Source: Dehalococcoidales bacterium | GTDB lineage: Bacteria > Chloroflexota > Dehalococcoidia > Dehalococcoidales > UBA5627 | Length of the DNA stretch: 20,366 bases | Assembly (NCBI GenBank): GCA_028706995.1 | Contig: JAQTVR010000006.1 | Coordinates: 1-20,366 of the forward strand | Direction of reading: 5' to 3' | Notes under the pieces: generated by a model | Told to the model about the DNA's origin: nothing | The model's database searches: none | What the model saw: only the letters and a program-made list of their open reading frames with translations | Shown: in pieces, positions 7,448-15,027 of the stretch | Numbering within the stretch: position 1 is the stretch's first letter | Layout: every line of letters begins with the position of its first letter | Made by a program: the position numbers and the translations under genes

Positions 7448-7654
7448 ATGAAGGATAAAATTCATCCTGCTTATTATTCAGATGCCAAGATAATTTGTTC
7501 CTGTGGTAATATTATCACTCTTGGTTCCACCAAGAAGGAAATGAGAGTCGAGCTTTGCAGTAAATGTCACCCGTTTTTTACCGGTGAACGCAGGATGATT
7601 GATACCGCCGGACGTGTAGAACGGTTTAGGCAACGTTACAGTAGCAAAAGTTAA
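7448..7654 (+). CDS. rpmE: 50S ribosomal protein L31, zinc-binding type
   Basis: 68 aa. It is the zinc-containing (C+) form, with C17-x-C19 and C37-x2-C40 (CSCG and CSKCHPF), and bears the family motif CHPFFTGERRMIDTAGRVERF. It starts 5 bp after rpmA and is the last gene before a strong terminator. Zinc-containing L31 can serve as a cellular zinc store in other bacteria, where a zinc-free paralogue replaces it under starvation; no such paralogue is in the window. Confidence 0.97.
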   Translation: MKDKIHPAYYSDAKIICSCGNIITLGSTKKEMRVELCSKCHPFFTGERRMIDTAGRVERFRQRYSSKS

Positions 7655-7678
7655 TTATCGAGTCGTTTATAAAAAACA

Positions 7679-7709
7679 GGGGTGGTTTTATCAAAGACCG
7701 CCCTTTTTT
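7679..7709 (+). terminator. Intrinsic terminator after rpmE
   Basis: A GC-rich stem of about 10 bp (GGGTGGTTTT against AAAGACCGCCC, with two G-U pairs and one bulge) closes on a 3-nt loop and is followed by six T. It ends the coaE-rplU-rpmA-rpmE unit just before the DUF1385 gene. Confidence 0.85.
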
Positions 7710-7726
7710 ATTAAGGGGTGTTGTAT

Positions 7727-8632
7727 ATGGCAGATAAAATACGTTATGGCGGGCAGGCGGTTATGGAAGGGGTGATGATGAGGGGACAGAAAACTGCAGC
7801 TACTGCCGTACGTCGTCCGAATGGTAAAATAATAGTACGTAATAATCTGCTTTCCAAAATATATACCGGCAGATTAAGAAAAACTCCATTTATACGCGGG
7901 ATAATCGTTCTGATAGAATCCCTGCTACTGGGTCTTAACAGTCTTCTATATTCGGCAAATATAGCTCTGGAAGAGGAAGACGAAAAGATTTCCGGTGGTT
8001 CTGTCTGGTTTATTATGATATTTGCAATGGTATTCGCTGTGGGGCTGTTCTTCCTGGCGCCTCTATTTCTTACCAATCTTGTCGGTAATTACATCGAGTC
8101 ATCTTTGATTTTTCACTTGATAGAGGGTGTGATTCGTCTAGCTATCTTTTTACTGTATCTGTGGTTGATATCTCTTATGAAGGATATCAGAAGGACCTAT
8201 GAATATCACGGCGCCGAGCATAAGACGATAAATGCCTATGAGAATGGCGAACCTTTAGAAGTCGAATCGGTAAGTAAATATGGCACTGCCCATGCGCGTT
8301 GCGGCACAGCCTTTTTACTTTCTGTTGTATTAATCGCTATACTGGTATTCGCGCTCGTCGGGAAACAAGAAACATGGATAATGATACTATCCCGAATACT
8401 TCTCTTGCCGGTTATCGCAGCGATAGGTTATGAGTTTACGCAATTCGGTGCCAGGCATTCGGATAAGGCGATTATGCGGGCTATGATTGCACCAGGGTTA
8501 TGGTTGCAGAAGCTGACTACACGGGAACCTGATAATAGCCAGATAGAGGTGGCTATTGCTGCCTTGAAGGAAGTACTGGCTACCGATCAGGACCCGGTTC
8601 AACAGACCGGCAATACGGTTACTAATCCTTAG
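7727..8632 (+). CDS. DUF1385 (YqhQ-like) membrane protein
   Basis: 301 aa from the ATG at 7727, which has AAGGGGTG six bases upstream; a GTG three codons earlier lies inside that ribosome site. The family signatures are present: GGQAVMEGVMMRG at residues 8-20, HGAEHK at 161-166 and HARCGT at 189-194, with clusters of hydrophobic helices around residues 85-145 and 190-235. DUF1385 proteins are of unknown function and are commonly found beside rpmE and prfA in Firmicutes and Chloroflexota. Here prfA is absent and the gene converges on hisI, with the two 3' ends overlapping by 11 bp. The conserved His, Glu and Cys residues hint at a metal site or enzyme active site at the membrane, but that is inference. 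Confidence 0.9.
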   Translation: MADKIRYGGQAVMEGVMMRGQKTAATAVRRPNGKIIVRNNLLSKIYTGRLRKTPFIRGIIVLIESLLLGLNSLLYSANIALEEEDEKISGGSVWFIMIFAMVFAVGLFFLAPLFLTNLVGNYIESSLIFHLIEGVIRLAIFLLYLWLISLMKDIRRTYEYHGAEHKTINAYENGEPLEVESVSKYGTAHARCGTAFLLSVVLIAILVFALVGKQETWIMILSRILLLPVIAAIGYEFTQFGARHSDKAIMRAMIAPGLWLQKLTTREPDNSQIEVAIAALKEVLATDQDPVQQTGNTVTNP

Positions 8633-8942
8633 TTATGGGTTTGAAGAAACAGGTTCTCTCGCCGGTATGGCAAACGGGCCCCATCGGCTTGGCTTTGATC
8701 AATATCGTATCGTTATCACAATCCAGCCACATCCCTTCGACTATCAGCTTGTTACCTGAAGTTGCACCTTTGTTCCATAGTTCCTGCCGGCTGCGGCTGT
8801 AAAACCAGACTTCGCCGGTATTCCGGGTAAGCTCCATTGATTCGGGATTCATATAACCAAGCATCAATACCTCATTGGTATCGACATCCTGGATGACTGC
8901 CGGGAGCAATCCCTGGCTATCGAGTTTAAGTTCATCTTCCAA
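8622..8942 (-). CDS. hisI: Phosphoribosyl-AMP cyclohydrolase
   Basis: 106 aa. It opens the adenine ring of phosphoribosyl-AMP, the third step of histidine synthesis. The zinc and magnesium sites are visible as WLDCDNDT (the aspartate trio) and CHTGERTCFF near the C-terminus, and SRSRQELWNKGATSG is the central family block. It is the single-domain form with no HisE fusion. The start is TTG, with AAGGAG 11 bases before it; the nearby ATG is out of frame. It follows hisA by 25 bp in the same unit, and its 3' end overlaps the convergent DUF1385 gene. Confidence 0.96.
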   Translation of the reverse strand: MEDELKLDSQGLLPAVIQDVDTNEVLMLGYMNPESMELTRNTGEVWFYSRSRQELWNKGATSGNKLIVEGMWLDCDNDTILIKAKPMGPVCHTGERTCFFKPITKD

Positions 8943-8967
8943 AATCTATTTTCTCCTTCTATCCCTT

Positions 8968-9687
8968 CTAATTTACGTTGATAAGGTCTAACGCCTGTTT
9001 CAGGTTGATATCCTTTGTATATAGGGCTTTACCGATTATTACACCCGAAGCCCCGATCTTTTTTAGGAGTTTGAGATGGGTTAGAGTCGATACACCGCCC
9101 GACGCGATAACCCTGGACCTGGTGGAATCGATAAGTTCGAAAAGGGCGCTGAAATTGGGTTCGGTCAATGTGCCATCACGGCGGATATCGGTAAAAACGA
9201 AGCTCTTGACCCCCAGTTTCATCATTGAACGGGCGAACTCGACAGGTTCCCGGTTAGTTTCCAATTTCCAGCCACGTGTCGATACCTTGCCATCCCTGGC
9301 GTCAATGCCGACTATTACAGATTTGGTGAAGCGGTGGCATGCCTCTTGTACCATTTCCGGGTCTTCGACGGCGGATGTCCCCAGGATAACGCGGTCAACG
9401 CCGTTCTTAAACAGCCTGCCAATGGTCTCAATATCACGGATACCCCCACCTACCTGTACAGGGATCAATATTGAGTTTGCAATCTCGGCTATGATATCCA
9501 GATTTTTAAGTTCACCGGTAGCCGCTCCGTCAAGGTCGACAATATGCAGACGCATAGCTCCCATCGACTGCCAATTCAGTGCAATACCTACCGGGTCGTT
9601 GGAAAAAACCGTTTCCATGCTATAATCGCCCTGGTACAGGCGGACACACTTGCCATCACGGATATCTATTGCCGGTATAATTTCCAT
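8968..9687 (-). CDS. hisA: ProFAR isomerase
   Basis: 239 aa from the ATG at 9687, the normal HisA length (1-(5-phosphoribosyl)-5-[(5-phosphoribosylamino)methylideneamino]imidazole-4-carboxamide isomerase). It carries out the Amadori isomerisation, fourth step of histidine synthesis. The (beta-alpha)8 barrel carries D8 (PAIDIRDGKCVRL) and D129 (GIDARDG) as the acid/base pair, phosphate-binding GGGIR at 80-84, and T166-D167 before RRDGT. A start 16 codons upstream at 9735 is unlikely because it falls on the -10 box and lacks a ribosome site. The preferred start has GAGG at a long 16-base spacing, so translation initiation may be weak. hisA-hisI forms a small unit; other his genes lie elsewhere. 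Confidence 0.96.
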   Translation of the reverse strand: MEIIPAIDIRDGKCVRLYQGDYSMETVFSNDPVGIALNWQSMGAMRLHIVDLDGAATGELKNLDIIAEIANSILIPVQVGGGIRDIETIGRLFKNGVDRVILGTSAVEDPEMVQEACHRFTKSVIVGIDARDGKVSTRGWKLETNREPVEFARSMMKLGVKSFVFTDIRRDGTLTEPNFSALFELIDSTRSRVIASGGVSTLTHLKLLKKIGASGVIIGKALYTKDINLKQALDLINVN

Positions 9688-9733
9688 ATTATATTTGATA
9701 TAACCTCGATTTTTAAAAAATACCTGAGTAAGC

Positions 9734-9742
9734 ATTATAACA
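9734..9742 (-). promoter_or_regulatory. Extended -10 promoter of hisA-hisI
   Basis: Minus strand TGtTATAAT, the same extended -10 as before gatC and marC. The -35 position shows no good match. It lies 46 bp upstream of the hisA start. Confidence 0.55.
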
Positions 9743-9916
9743 TAACATACGTTTTAAACGGTACCCATTTTTTGTTTATTGGACTCTCAACCTCGGACTA
9801 TCGAATTAGCATACTTAATATTGCTTCGTTGCCCGGGAATAAAGGGAATCGGGGCTTCCTTGCAAAGACTGTTTTCAGAATTGTCTAACAAAGGCGGATT
9901 ATGGCGATGGGACTGT

Positions 9917-10330
9917 TCAGGATCGTCCTGAGTCGACTGAGATATAGGTATTTAATCGTTTGACTACCAGTTTAATGCCTTCATGCGATGTTACTATTAC
10001 CTCTTCCCCGACATCGAGATTGCCATCCTTTGATTCGGCGCTCCACAATTCGCCGTTTATTTTAACAAGTCCTCTCGGATCTAACTCTTTTATAACCTTG
10101 CCTTTTTTTCCGAGTATAGCTTCCGGTCCATCAATGAGTTTTCTGTCCAGGGCACGGAAGCCAGCCACATAGAGAAAGACGGACATCGCCAGCCAGGCTA
10201 TCATTATTGCAATAATTAGTAATACGGGGATATTTATATTCCATCCAGGTAAGACAAAAAGCGCAATCAATACTATCAACATCTCTTCGAGTATGATGCT
10301 CACAATAGCCCAGATAAGTCTAAGCTTCAT
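9917..10330 (-). CDS. NfeD-like short membrane protein with OB-fold domain
   Basis: 137 aa. Two hydrophobic helices (about residues 5-28 and 33-58) are followed by a soluble beta-rich domain (about 72-130) with GKKGKVIKELDPRGLVKINGE and VGEEVIVTSHEGIKLVVKRL, the pattern of the NfeD C-terminal OB-fold. Short NfeD proteins usually partner stomatin/SPFH proteins in membrane quality control, but no stomatin gene is adjacent here. The stop codon falls in a perfect 6-bp hairpin (9917-9931). It has its own extended -10 promoter. Confidence 0.82.
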   Translation of the reverse strand: MKLRLIWAIVSIILEEMLIVLIALFVLPGWNINIPVLLIIAIMIAWLAMSVFLYVAGFRALDRKLIDGPEAILGKKGKVIKELDPRGLVKINGELWSAESKDGNLDVGEEVIVTSHEGIKLVVKRLNTYISVDSGRS

Positions 10331-10355
10331 TTATTATAATATTCCCTTTAGCCCT

Positions 10356-10364
10356 ATTATAGCA
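10356..10364 (-). promoter_or_regulatory. Extended -10 promoter of the nfeD-like gene
   Basis: Minus strand TGcTATAAT, 26 bp before the ATG; no clear -35. Confidence 0.55.
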
Positions 10365-10459
10365 TGCAGTTGAATTTGTTATTGTGCGACCTCATCCCTG
10401 CATTCGATTAAAAACCCCCTTTTCTCCCCGTAGCTATACTCAACCTGATATCCGGATAC

Positions 10460-10490
10460 TTGAGATTCTAATATCGATATGGTGTATAAT
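10460..10490 (+). promoter_or_regulatory. Promoter of the AmmeMemoRadiSam-rarA operon
   Basis: TTGAGA (5 of 6), a 19-bp spacer, then a perfect TATAAT at 10485-10490, placed 18 bp before the ATG at 10509. The spacer is slightly long. The leader would be only about 12 nt and just contains the GAGGGGG ribosome site. Confidence 0.5.
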
Positions 10491-10508
10491 AAAATTGAGG
10501 GGGCAACT

Positions 10509-11531
10509 ATGCATCAGGCTATGCTTTATGAAAAATTGCCCGAGTCCAGGATACGCTGCAACACCTGCCAGTGGCGGTGCAATATAGCGATAGATAAAAC
10601 CGGCGTTTGCCGCATGTACCGTAATATACAGGGCGAGCTATATAACCTCAATTATGCAGAAGTTTCATCGGTGGCTATCGACCCCATAGAAAAGAAACCC
10701 CTGTTCCATTTCTTCCCGGGGAGCACTGTCTTTTCACTGGGAAGCTGGGGCTGCAACTTCCACTGCCAGGATTGCCAGAACTGGGAAATATCCTGCGTCG
10801 ACCTGCCGCAAAGCAGCCGAAAGATTCAGCCACAGGAAGCCGTTATGATGGCTAAAGAGTATAACTGCCGGGGGATTGCCTGGACGTACAACGAGCCGAC
10901 CGTATGGTTCGAATACACACTGGACTGTGCTAAACTGGCAAAGGAAAGCGACCTCTATACTGTTTATGTTACCAACGGATACATGACTCCGGAGGCTCTG
11001 GATGCGATCGGACCTTATCTTGATGCATACCGCATGGATATAAAGGGATTCAACGATGAAACCTATAAAAAACTGGCAAAAATAACCCGCTGGCAGGGAA
11101 TCCTCGATAACGCCAAAAGAGCTAAAGATATCTGGAATATGCATGTCGAGGTGGTAACAAATATCGTGCCTGGAATAAATGACGATGATATTCAACTGGA
11201 AGGAATAGCCGGATGGATAAAAGAGGAACTCGGAGAATTAACCCCTTGGCATGTAACCAGGTTCCATCCCAACTATAATATGACCGATTTACAACCTACT
11301 CCAATAGAGACTTTAGAACATGCCGTTGAAATCGGCAAGAAGGCCGGGCTTAAATTCATTTATGCTGGAAACATCCCAGGTCATGACAGCGAGAACACTT
11401 ACTGCTATTCCTGCGGGAAATCGGTTATCCGGAGACATGGATACCAGACTATGGCAACAGGTTTAAAAGGTATAAAATGTAGTTATTGCGGAGCAGAACT
11501 GAACATCAGGGCAGGTAAGGGGGTAGAGTAA
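10509..11531 (+). CDS. AmmeMemoRadiSam system radical SAM enzyme
   Basis: 340 aa from the ATG at 10509, with GAGGGGG six bases upstream; an ATG at 10479 overlaps the promoter and is rejected. Radical SAM core: C82-x3-C86-x2-C89 in GCNFHCQDCQNW binds the 4Fe-4S cluster that cleaves S-adenosylmethionine. Two further cysteine sets flank it. The N-terminal one is C17-x2-C20-x3-C24-x9-C34, and the C-terminal one is C299-x2-C302 with C324-x2-C327, which looks like a zinc ribbon or auxiliary-cluster site. This layout matches the radical SAM member of the MEMO/AMMECR1-associated system, resembling pyruvate formate-lyase activases. Its stop overlaps the start of the MEMO1-AMMECR1 fusion by one base (TAATG). 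The substrate is unknown to me. Confidence 0.93.
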   Translation: MHQAMLYEKLPESRIRCNTCQWRCNIAIDKTGVCRMYRNIQGELYNLNYAEVSSVAIDPIEKKPLFHFFPGSTVFSLGSWGCNFHCQDCQNWEISCVDLPQSSRKIQPQEAVMMAKEYNCRGIAWTYNEPTVWFEYTLDCAKLAKESDLYTVYVTNGYMTPEALDAIGPYLDAYRMDIKGFNDETYKKLAKITRWQGILDNAKRAKDIWNMHVEVVTNIVPGINDDDIQLEGIAGWIKEELGELTPWHVTRFHPNYNMTDLQPTPIETLEHAVEIGKKAGLKFIYAGNIPGHDSENTYCYSCGKSVIRRHGYQTMATGLKGIKCSYCGAELNIRAGKGVE

Positions 11532-12862
11532 TGATAAGAGAAGCGGCAGTCGCCGGACAGTTTTACCCGGGTTCTTCATCTGAACTAAGGAAAATGATTT
11601 CGGAGATGGTTGATGAACAATCCCCGAAAGAAGACATTGTCGGAATGATACTGCCACATGCCGGTTATGTATATTCGGGTGCAGTAGTAGGCGCAACAAT
11701 CTCTAGGGTTAATTTAAAAGACACTTGCATTATTCTTGGTTTTAATCACAGAGGGCGAGGGAAACCTTTTAGCATCATGACCGAAGGAACGTGGAAAACT
11801 CCACTCGGCGAAGTAACAATTAACTCCGATCTTGGGAAATTTATTCTAAATAATTCAAAATACCTACAAGAAGATTATTTAGCTTTCAACCATGATGAAC
11901 ATTCTATTGAGGTCCAACTTCCATTTTTGCAATATTTTAAATCGGATATTAAGATAGTTCCTATTAACATCACCCCTTATACCAAGGATACTCTTTATAA
12001 AGAAATCGGCAGAGAAATAGCTAAAGTTATCGAAGACATTCACGAAGAAGTCACGATTATTGCTTCTAGTGATATGAACCATAGAGAACCACAAGAATTA
12101 TCACAAAAAAAGGATAGCGATGCCATTGAAGCTATTCTAGGTATGAATGAAGATGAGCTTCTAAATCGCATACAAAAATATAATATTTCGATGTGCGGTT
12201 ATGCGGGGGCGGTCAGCCTTATAGCTTTAGCTAAAGAGCTGGGTGCAAAGAAAGCGGAACTGATAAAATACCAGACCAGCGGTGATACGACCGGTGATTA
12301 TTCCAGTGTTGTCGGGTATGCCGGAGTGATTATAAAAAAACCGGAAATTGCCGGGATGTCGGAGCCGGTTAAGCTGGCAAAACAGGTCATAGAAACCTAT
12401 ATCAAAGAAGGCAAGATTATTTCCCCACCCGAAATACTCCCTCCCGAGATGCAGGGGCAGGCGGGCGTTTTCGTTTCGTTACACAAGTTCGGGCAATTAC
12501 GCGGGTGTATCGGCACTTTTGAACCAGGAACGGAGAATATCGCCCTAGAAATTATAACCAATGCTATCAGTTCGGCAACCCGTGACCCCCGTTTTACTCC
12601 GGTTACCGTCGCTGACCTCAAATACCTGGAATATAGTGTGGACGTATTGACCACACCCGAACCTGTCGAAAATAGCGAACAGTTGGACCCAAAAAAGTAT
12701 GGTGTTATCGTTGAGCGGGATTACCGTAGAGGATTACTGCTTCCCGACCTCGAAGGAGTGGATACTGTCGAGCAGCAAATCAGCATCTGCCGTCAGAAGG
12801 CAGGCATTATGTCCTATGAACCCGTATCTCTCTATCGTTTTGAAGTGAAAAGATATAAATAA
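11531..12862 (+). CDS. MEMO1-AMMECR1 fusion (AmmeMemoRadiSam proteins B and A)
   Basis: 443 aa with two domains. Residues 1-270 are MEMO1-like, related to extradiol-dioxygenase folds. H43 (LPHAGYVYSG), H73 (GFNHRG), H184 (SSDMNH) and C222 (SMCGYAG) line up with the metal and active-site residues of human MEMO1, and HDEHSIEVQLPFLQ is typical. Residues ~278-443 are AMMECR1, with its invariant LRGCIG at 323-328 and later DPRFTPV. In many genomes these are separate genes; here they are fused in the order B-A. Together with the preceding radical SAM enzyme all three parts of the system are present. The central MEMO part (about 11700-12180) is much more AT-rich than its flanks. The next gene starts directly after the stop. 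Confidence 0.94.
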   Translation: MIREAAVAGQFYPGSSSELRKMISEMVDEQSPKEDIVGMILPHAGYVYSGAVVGATISRVNLKDTCIILGFNHRGRGKPFSIMTEGTWKTPLGEVTINSDLGKFILNNSKYLQEDYLAFNHDEHSIEVQLPFLQYFKSDIKIVPINITPYTKDTLYKEIGREIAKVIEDIHEEVTIIASSDMNHREPQELSQKKDSDAIEAILGMNEDELLNRIQKYNISMCGYAGAVSLIALAKELGAKKAELIKYQTSGDTTGDYSSVVGYAGVIIKKPEIAGMSEPVKLAKQVIETYIKEGKIISPPEILPPEMQGQAGVFVSLHKFGQLRGCIGTFEPGTENIALEIITNAISSATRDPRFTPVTVADLKYLEYSVDVLTTPEPVENSEQLDPKKYGVIVERDYRRGLLLPDLEGVDTVEQQISICRQKAGIMSYEPVSLYRFEVKRYK

Positions 12863-13375
12863 ATGCAATATTACGATGAAATATACAGCGAGATAGTCCC
12901 CTTCAACTTTATGAAATATATTATTTTCGCCGAAGGGGCTCTGGGATTTGTGTTCCTTGTACTTTATGTAATGCAGGTTAATGGCAGTTTTATCCCGGAT
13001 GACGAGTTGCCGGCATATTTCTGGCTGATAATGGCTGCGGTTATGTTTCTAGTTGTTGCCTTCCTTACTACCCTGACAAAACTTCGGATCGGTATAACCC
13101 AGGATACGTTAAGGGCTTCTTTCGGATTTATCAAGTTCGAAACACCTTTTAAAAATATAAATAATATATATGAAGATACCCGGAGCAGCCTAAAATACGG
13201 CGGCTGTGGTGTGCGCATCGCTAAACTTAAAGAAGGCATGACGCTGGCTTACACTACCATCGGTGAAAAAAAGGTAGTCGTCGAATTAAAGGAAAGTAAA
13301 TACAAGCTTTTCGTATTCTCGACATCACATCCGGAAGAGATTGTAAACGTCATTAAGAACCAGCTAAGGCGCTAA
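12863..13375 (+). CDS. Two-helix membrane protein with bacterial PH-like domain
   Basis: 170 aa. Two membrane helices (about residues 16-39 and 52-71) precede a cytoplasmic-looking beta-rich region (~75-170) with a PH-like pattern: GITQDTLRASFGF, PFKNINNIYE, then YGGCGVRIAKLKEG and VFSTSHPEEIVNVI near the end. I infer a bacterial pleckstrin-homology-type domain from this strand pattern; the family name is uncertain. The ATG directly follows the stop of the MEMO1-AMMECR1 gene and the stop is 4 bp before rarA, so it is embedded in the operon. Its role is unknown. Confidence 0.72.
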   Translation: MQYYDEIYSEIVPFNFMKYIIFAEGALGFVFLVLYVMQVNGSFIPDDELPAYFWLIMAAVMFLVVAFLTTLTKLRIGITQDTLRASFGFIKFETPFKNINNIYEDTRSSLKYGGCGVRIAKLKEGMTLAYTTIGEKKVVVELKESKYKLFVFSTSHPEEIVNVIKNQLRR

Positions 13376-13379
13376 GTAA

Positions 13380-14714
13380 ATGGATATGTTCGAGCAGCAG
13401 TTCGAAAAAGACAGGCTCAAGGAAGCCCCATTGGCAGCGCGGATGCGACCATCCAACCTCGATGAATTCGTCGGGCAGGAACATCTTGTCGGCAAAGGCA
13501 GGGTGCTGCGGCGCGCTATCGAATCCGGTAACCTGCCCTCTATCTTGCTGTGGGGCCCCCCGGGGAGCGGAAAAACCACGCTGGCAAATATCATCGCCAA
13601 TACCACTGCCTCGTATTTCAGCCCTGTATCGGCTGTCAGCGCCGGTGTTGCCGATCTGCGCAAAATCATTGAAGAGGCGAAGGAGCGGCGCAAGTTGAAC
13701 CGCCGCAAAACCATTCTTTTCATAGATGAGATCCACCGATTCAATAAAGCGCAGCAGGATGCCATTCTGCCCTTCGTAGAAGATGGCACGGTAACGCTTA
13801 TCGGCGCCACTACCGAAAACCCGTCCTTCGAGGTTATTTCCCCTCTGCTTTCCCGCGCCCAGGTCTTTGTGCTGAAGCCGCTTACTAACGATGAAATAAG
13901 GATAATCATTTTTCAAGCCGTTAAAGACAGTTTAAGGGGATTAGGGGCTTTCAATATAGAGATAGATGACGATGCCATGGACTACCTTATAACCATGTCG
14001 AATAATGATGCGCGTACGGCGTTGAATACGCTTGAGACTGCCGCACTGACCACACCTCCGGATACAGATGGCAAGCGTAAAATTGCACTATCAATTATAG
14101 AAGATACCATTCAACATCGCGCCCTATACTATGACAAGAGCGGTGATAAGCACTTCGATACCATATCCGCCCTGCACAAATCTATGCGCGGTTCGGATCC
14201 TGACGCCGCCCTGTATTGGCTGGGTAGAATGATAGAAGCCGGCGACGACCCGCTGTACATCGCCCGCCGTATAGTACGCTTTGCTACCGAGGACATCGGC
14301 ATGGCCGACCCGCAGGCTCTTGTTGTAGCCATGGCAGCGCAGCAGGCGGTGCATTTTATCGGCATGCCGGAAGGGAATCTGGCCCTGGCAGAAGCCGCAG
14401 TGTACATGGCGACGGCACCCAAGAGCAATTCATTATATGCTGCATATTCCGCCGTTCAGGAAGAGATTAAAAAGGGCTCAAATGAAGCTGTTCCTTTTCA
14501 CCTGCGCAATGCCGTTACGCCGCTCATGAAGAACATCGGCTACGGCAAGGGTTATAAACATGCTCACGACTACAAGGGGCATTTTGTAGAGCAGCAAAAC
14601 CTGCCCGAAAGGCTACAGGGCAAGAAATTCTATATCCCCGGCGACCAGGGAAACGAAAAAGACGTTGCCGAACGCCTGAATAAATGGAGACCTGAAATTC
14701 CGGAAATAAAATAA
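13380..14714 (+). CDS. rarA: Replication-associated recombination protein A (AAA+ ATPase)
   Basis: 444 aa, the normal length of RarA/MgsA (relatives: yeast Mgs1, human WRNIP1). It acts at stalled replication forks with SSB. The AAA+ module is complete: Walker A GPPGSGKTT at 59-67, Walker B ILFIDEIHR at 112-120, sensor 1 GATTENPSF at 142-150 and the arginine finger S158-R159. The C-terminal half contains the lid and tetramerisation region, including EDIGMADPQA and KGYKHAHDY. Codons are GC-rich compared with the MEMO domain upstream. It is the last gene of the four-gene unit, with only 4 bp before it. A second in-frame ATG two codons on is possible. Confidence 0.96.
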   Translation: MDMFEQQFEKDRLKEAPLAARMRPSNLDEFVGQEHLVGKGRVLRRAIESGNLPSILLWGPPGSGKTTLANIIANTTASYFSPVSAVSAGVADLRKIIEEAKERRKLNRRKTILFIDEIHRFNKAQQDAILPFVEDGTVTLIGATTENPSFEVISPLLSRAQVFVLKPLTNDEIRIIIFQAVKDSLRGLGAFNIEIDDDAMDYLITMSNNDARTALNTLETAALTTPPDTDGKRKIALSIIEDTIQHRALYYDKSGDKHFDTISALHKSMRGSDPDAALYWLGRMIEAGDDPLYIARRIVRFATEDIGMADPQALVVAMAAQQAVHFIGMPEGNLALAEAAVYMATAPKSNSLYAAYSAVQEEIKKGSNEAVPFHLRNAVTPLMKNIGYGKGYKHAHDYKGHFVEQQNLPERLQGKKFYIPGDQGNEKDVAERLNKWRPEIPEIK

Positions 14715-14750
14715 ATGAACACTACCCCAAACGCAAAAAGCAGCTATTTT

Positions 14751-14779
14751 TTGACAATCCCCCCGTTAAAGTTTATACT
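14751..14779 (+). promoter_or_regulatory. Strong promoter of the initiator tRNA gene
   Basis: A perfect TTGACA, a 17-bp spacer and TATACT (5 of 6). Transcription would start about 10 bases before the mature tRNA 5' end. It is the only near-consensus -35/-10 pair in the window. Confidence 0.85.
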
Positions 14780-14796
14780 ATTGTACGTGGTGTCGA

Positions 14797-14871
14797 CGCG
14801 GGGTGGAGCAGTGGCAGCTCGTCGGGCTCATAACCCGAAGGTCGTTGGTTCAAATCCAACCCCCGCTACCA
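14797..14871 (+). tRNA. Initiator tRNA-fMet (CAU)
   Basis: 75 nt with CCA encoded. Cloverleaf: acceptor CGCGGGG/CCCCGCT, D-arm GAGC-AGTGGCA-GCTC, anticodon arm TCGGG-CTCATAA-CCCGA, variable AGGTC, T-arm GTTGG/CCAAC. It is an initiator rather than an elongator: position 1 is unpaired with 72 (C1 against U72), the anticodon stem carries three G-C pairs next to the loop, and A11-U24 is present. The D-loop is 7 nt, two shorter than in E. coli. It has its own promoter and terminator. Confidence 0.94.
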
Positions 14872-14886
14872 ACTTTCAAAGCTAAT

Positions 14887-14929
14887 AAAGCCCTCGAAGT
14901 TTAAATATTTCGGGGGCTTTTCTATTTTT
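14887..14929 (+). terminator. Intrinsic terminator after the initiator tRNA
   Basis: A 12-bp stem (AAAGCCCTCGAA with TTCGGGGGCTTT, one G-U pair), a 10-nt loop, then a T-rich tail. Confidence 0.88.
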
Positions 14930-15027
14930 GCTAACGGATTGAAAATAATGGGACAAAATGAGCTAACAGTTTATGATTTTTGTAAATATAATTAAAGAAA
15001 TATTTCGCTTTATATATTTATAAGGTA

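Noticed and set aside
9688..9735. Longer hisA start at 9735
   Set aside because: It overlaps the extended -10 box, has no ribosome site, and adds residues not found in HisA.
9757..9768. T-box-like GGGTACC motif upstream of hisA (minus strand)
   Set aside because: It lies upstream of the likely transcription start and lacks the GGTGGTACCGCG core and specifier structure.
10479..10508. Radical SAM gene starting at 10479
   Set aside because: The ATG precedes the TATAAT of the likely promoter; 10509 has GAGGGGG at proper spacing.
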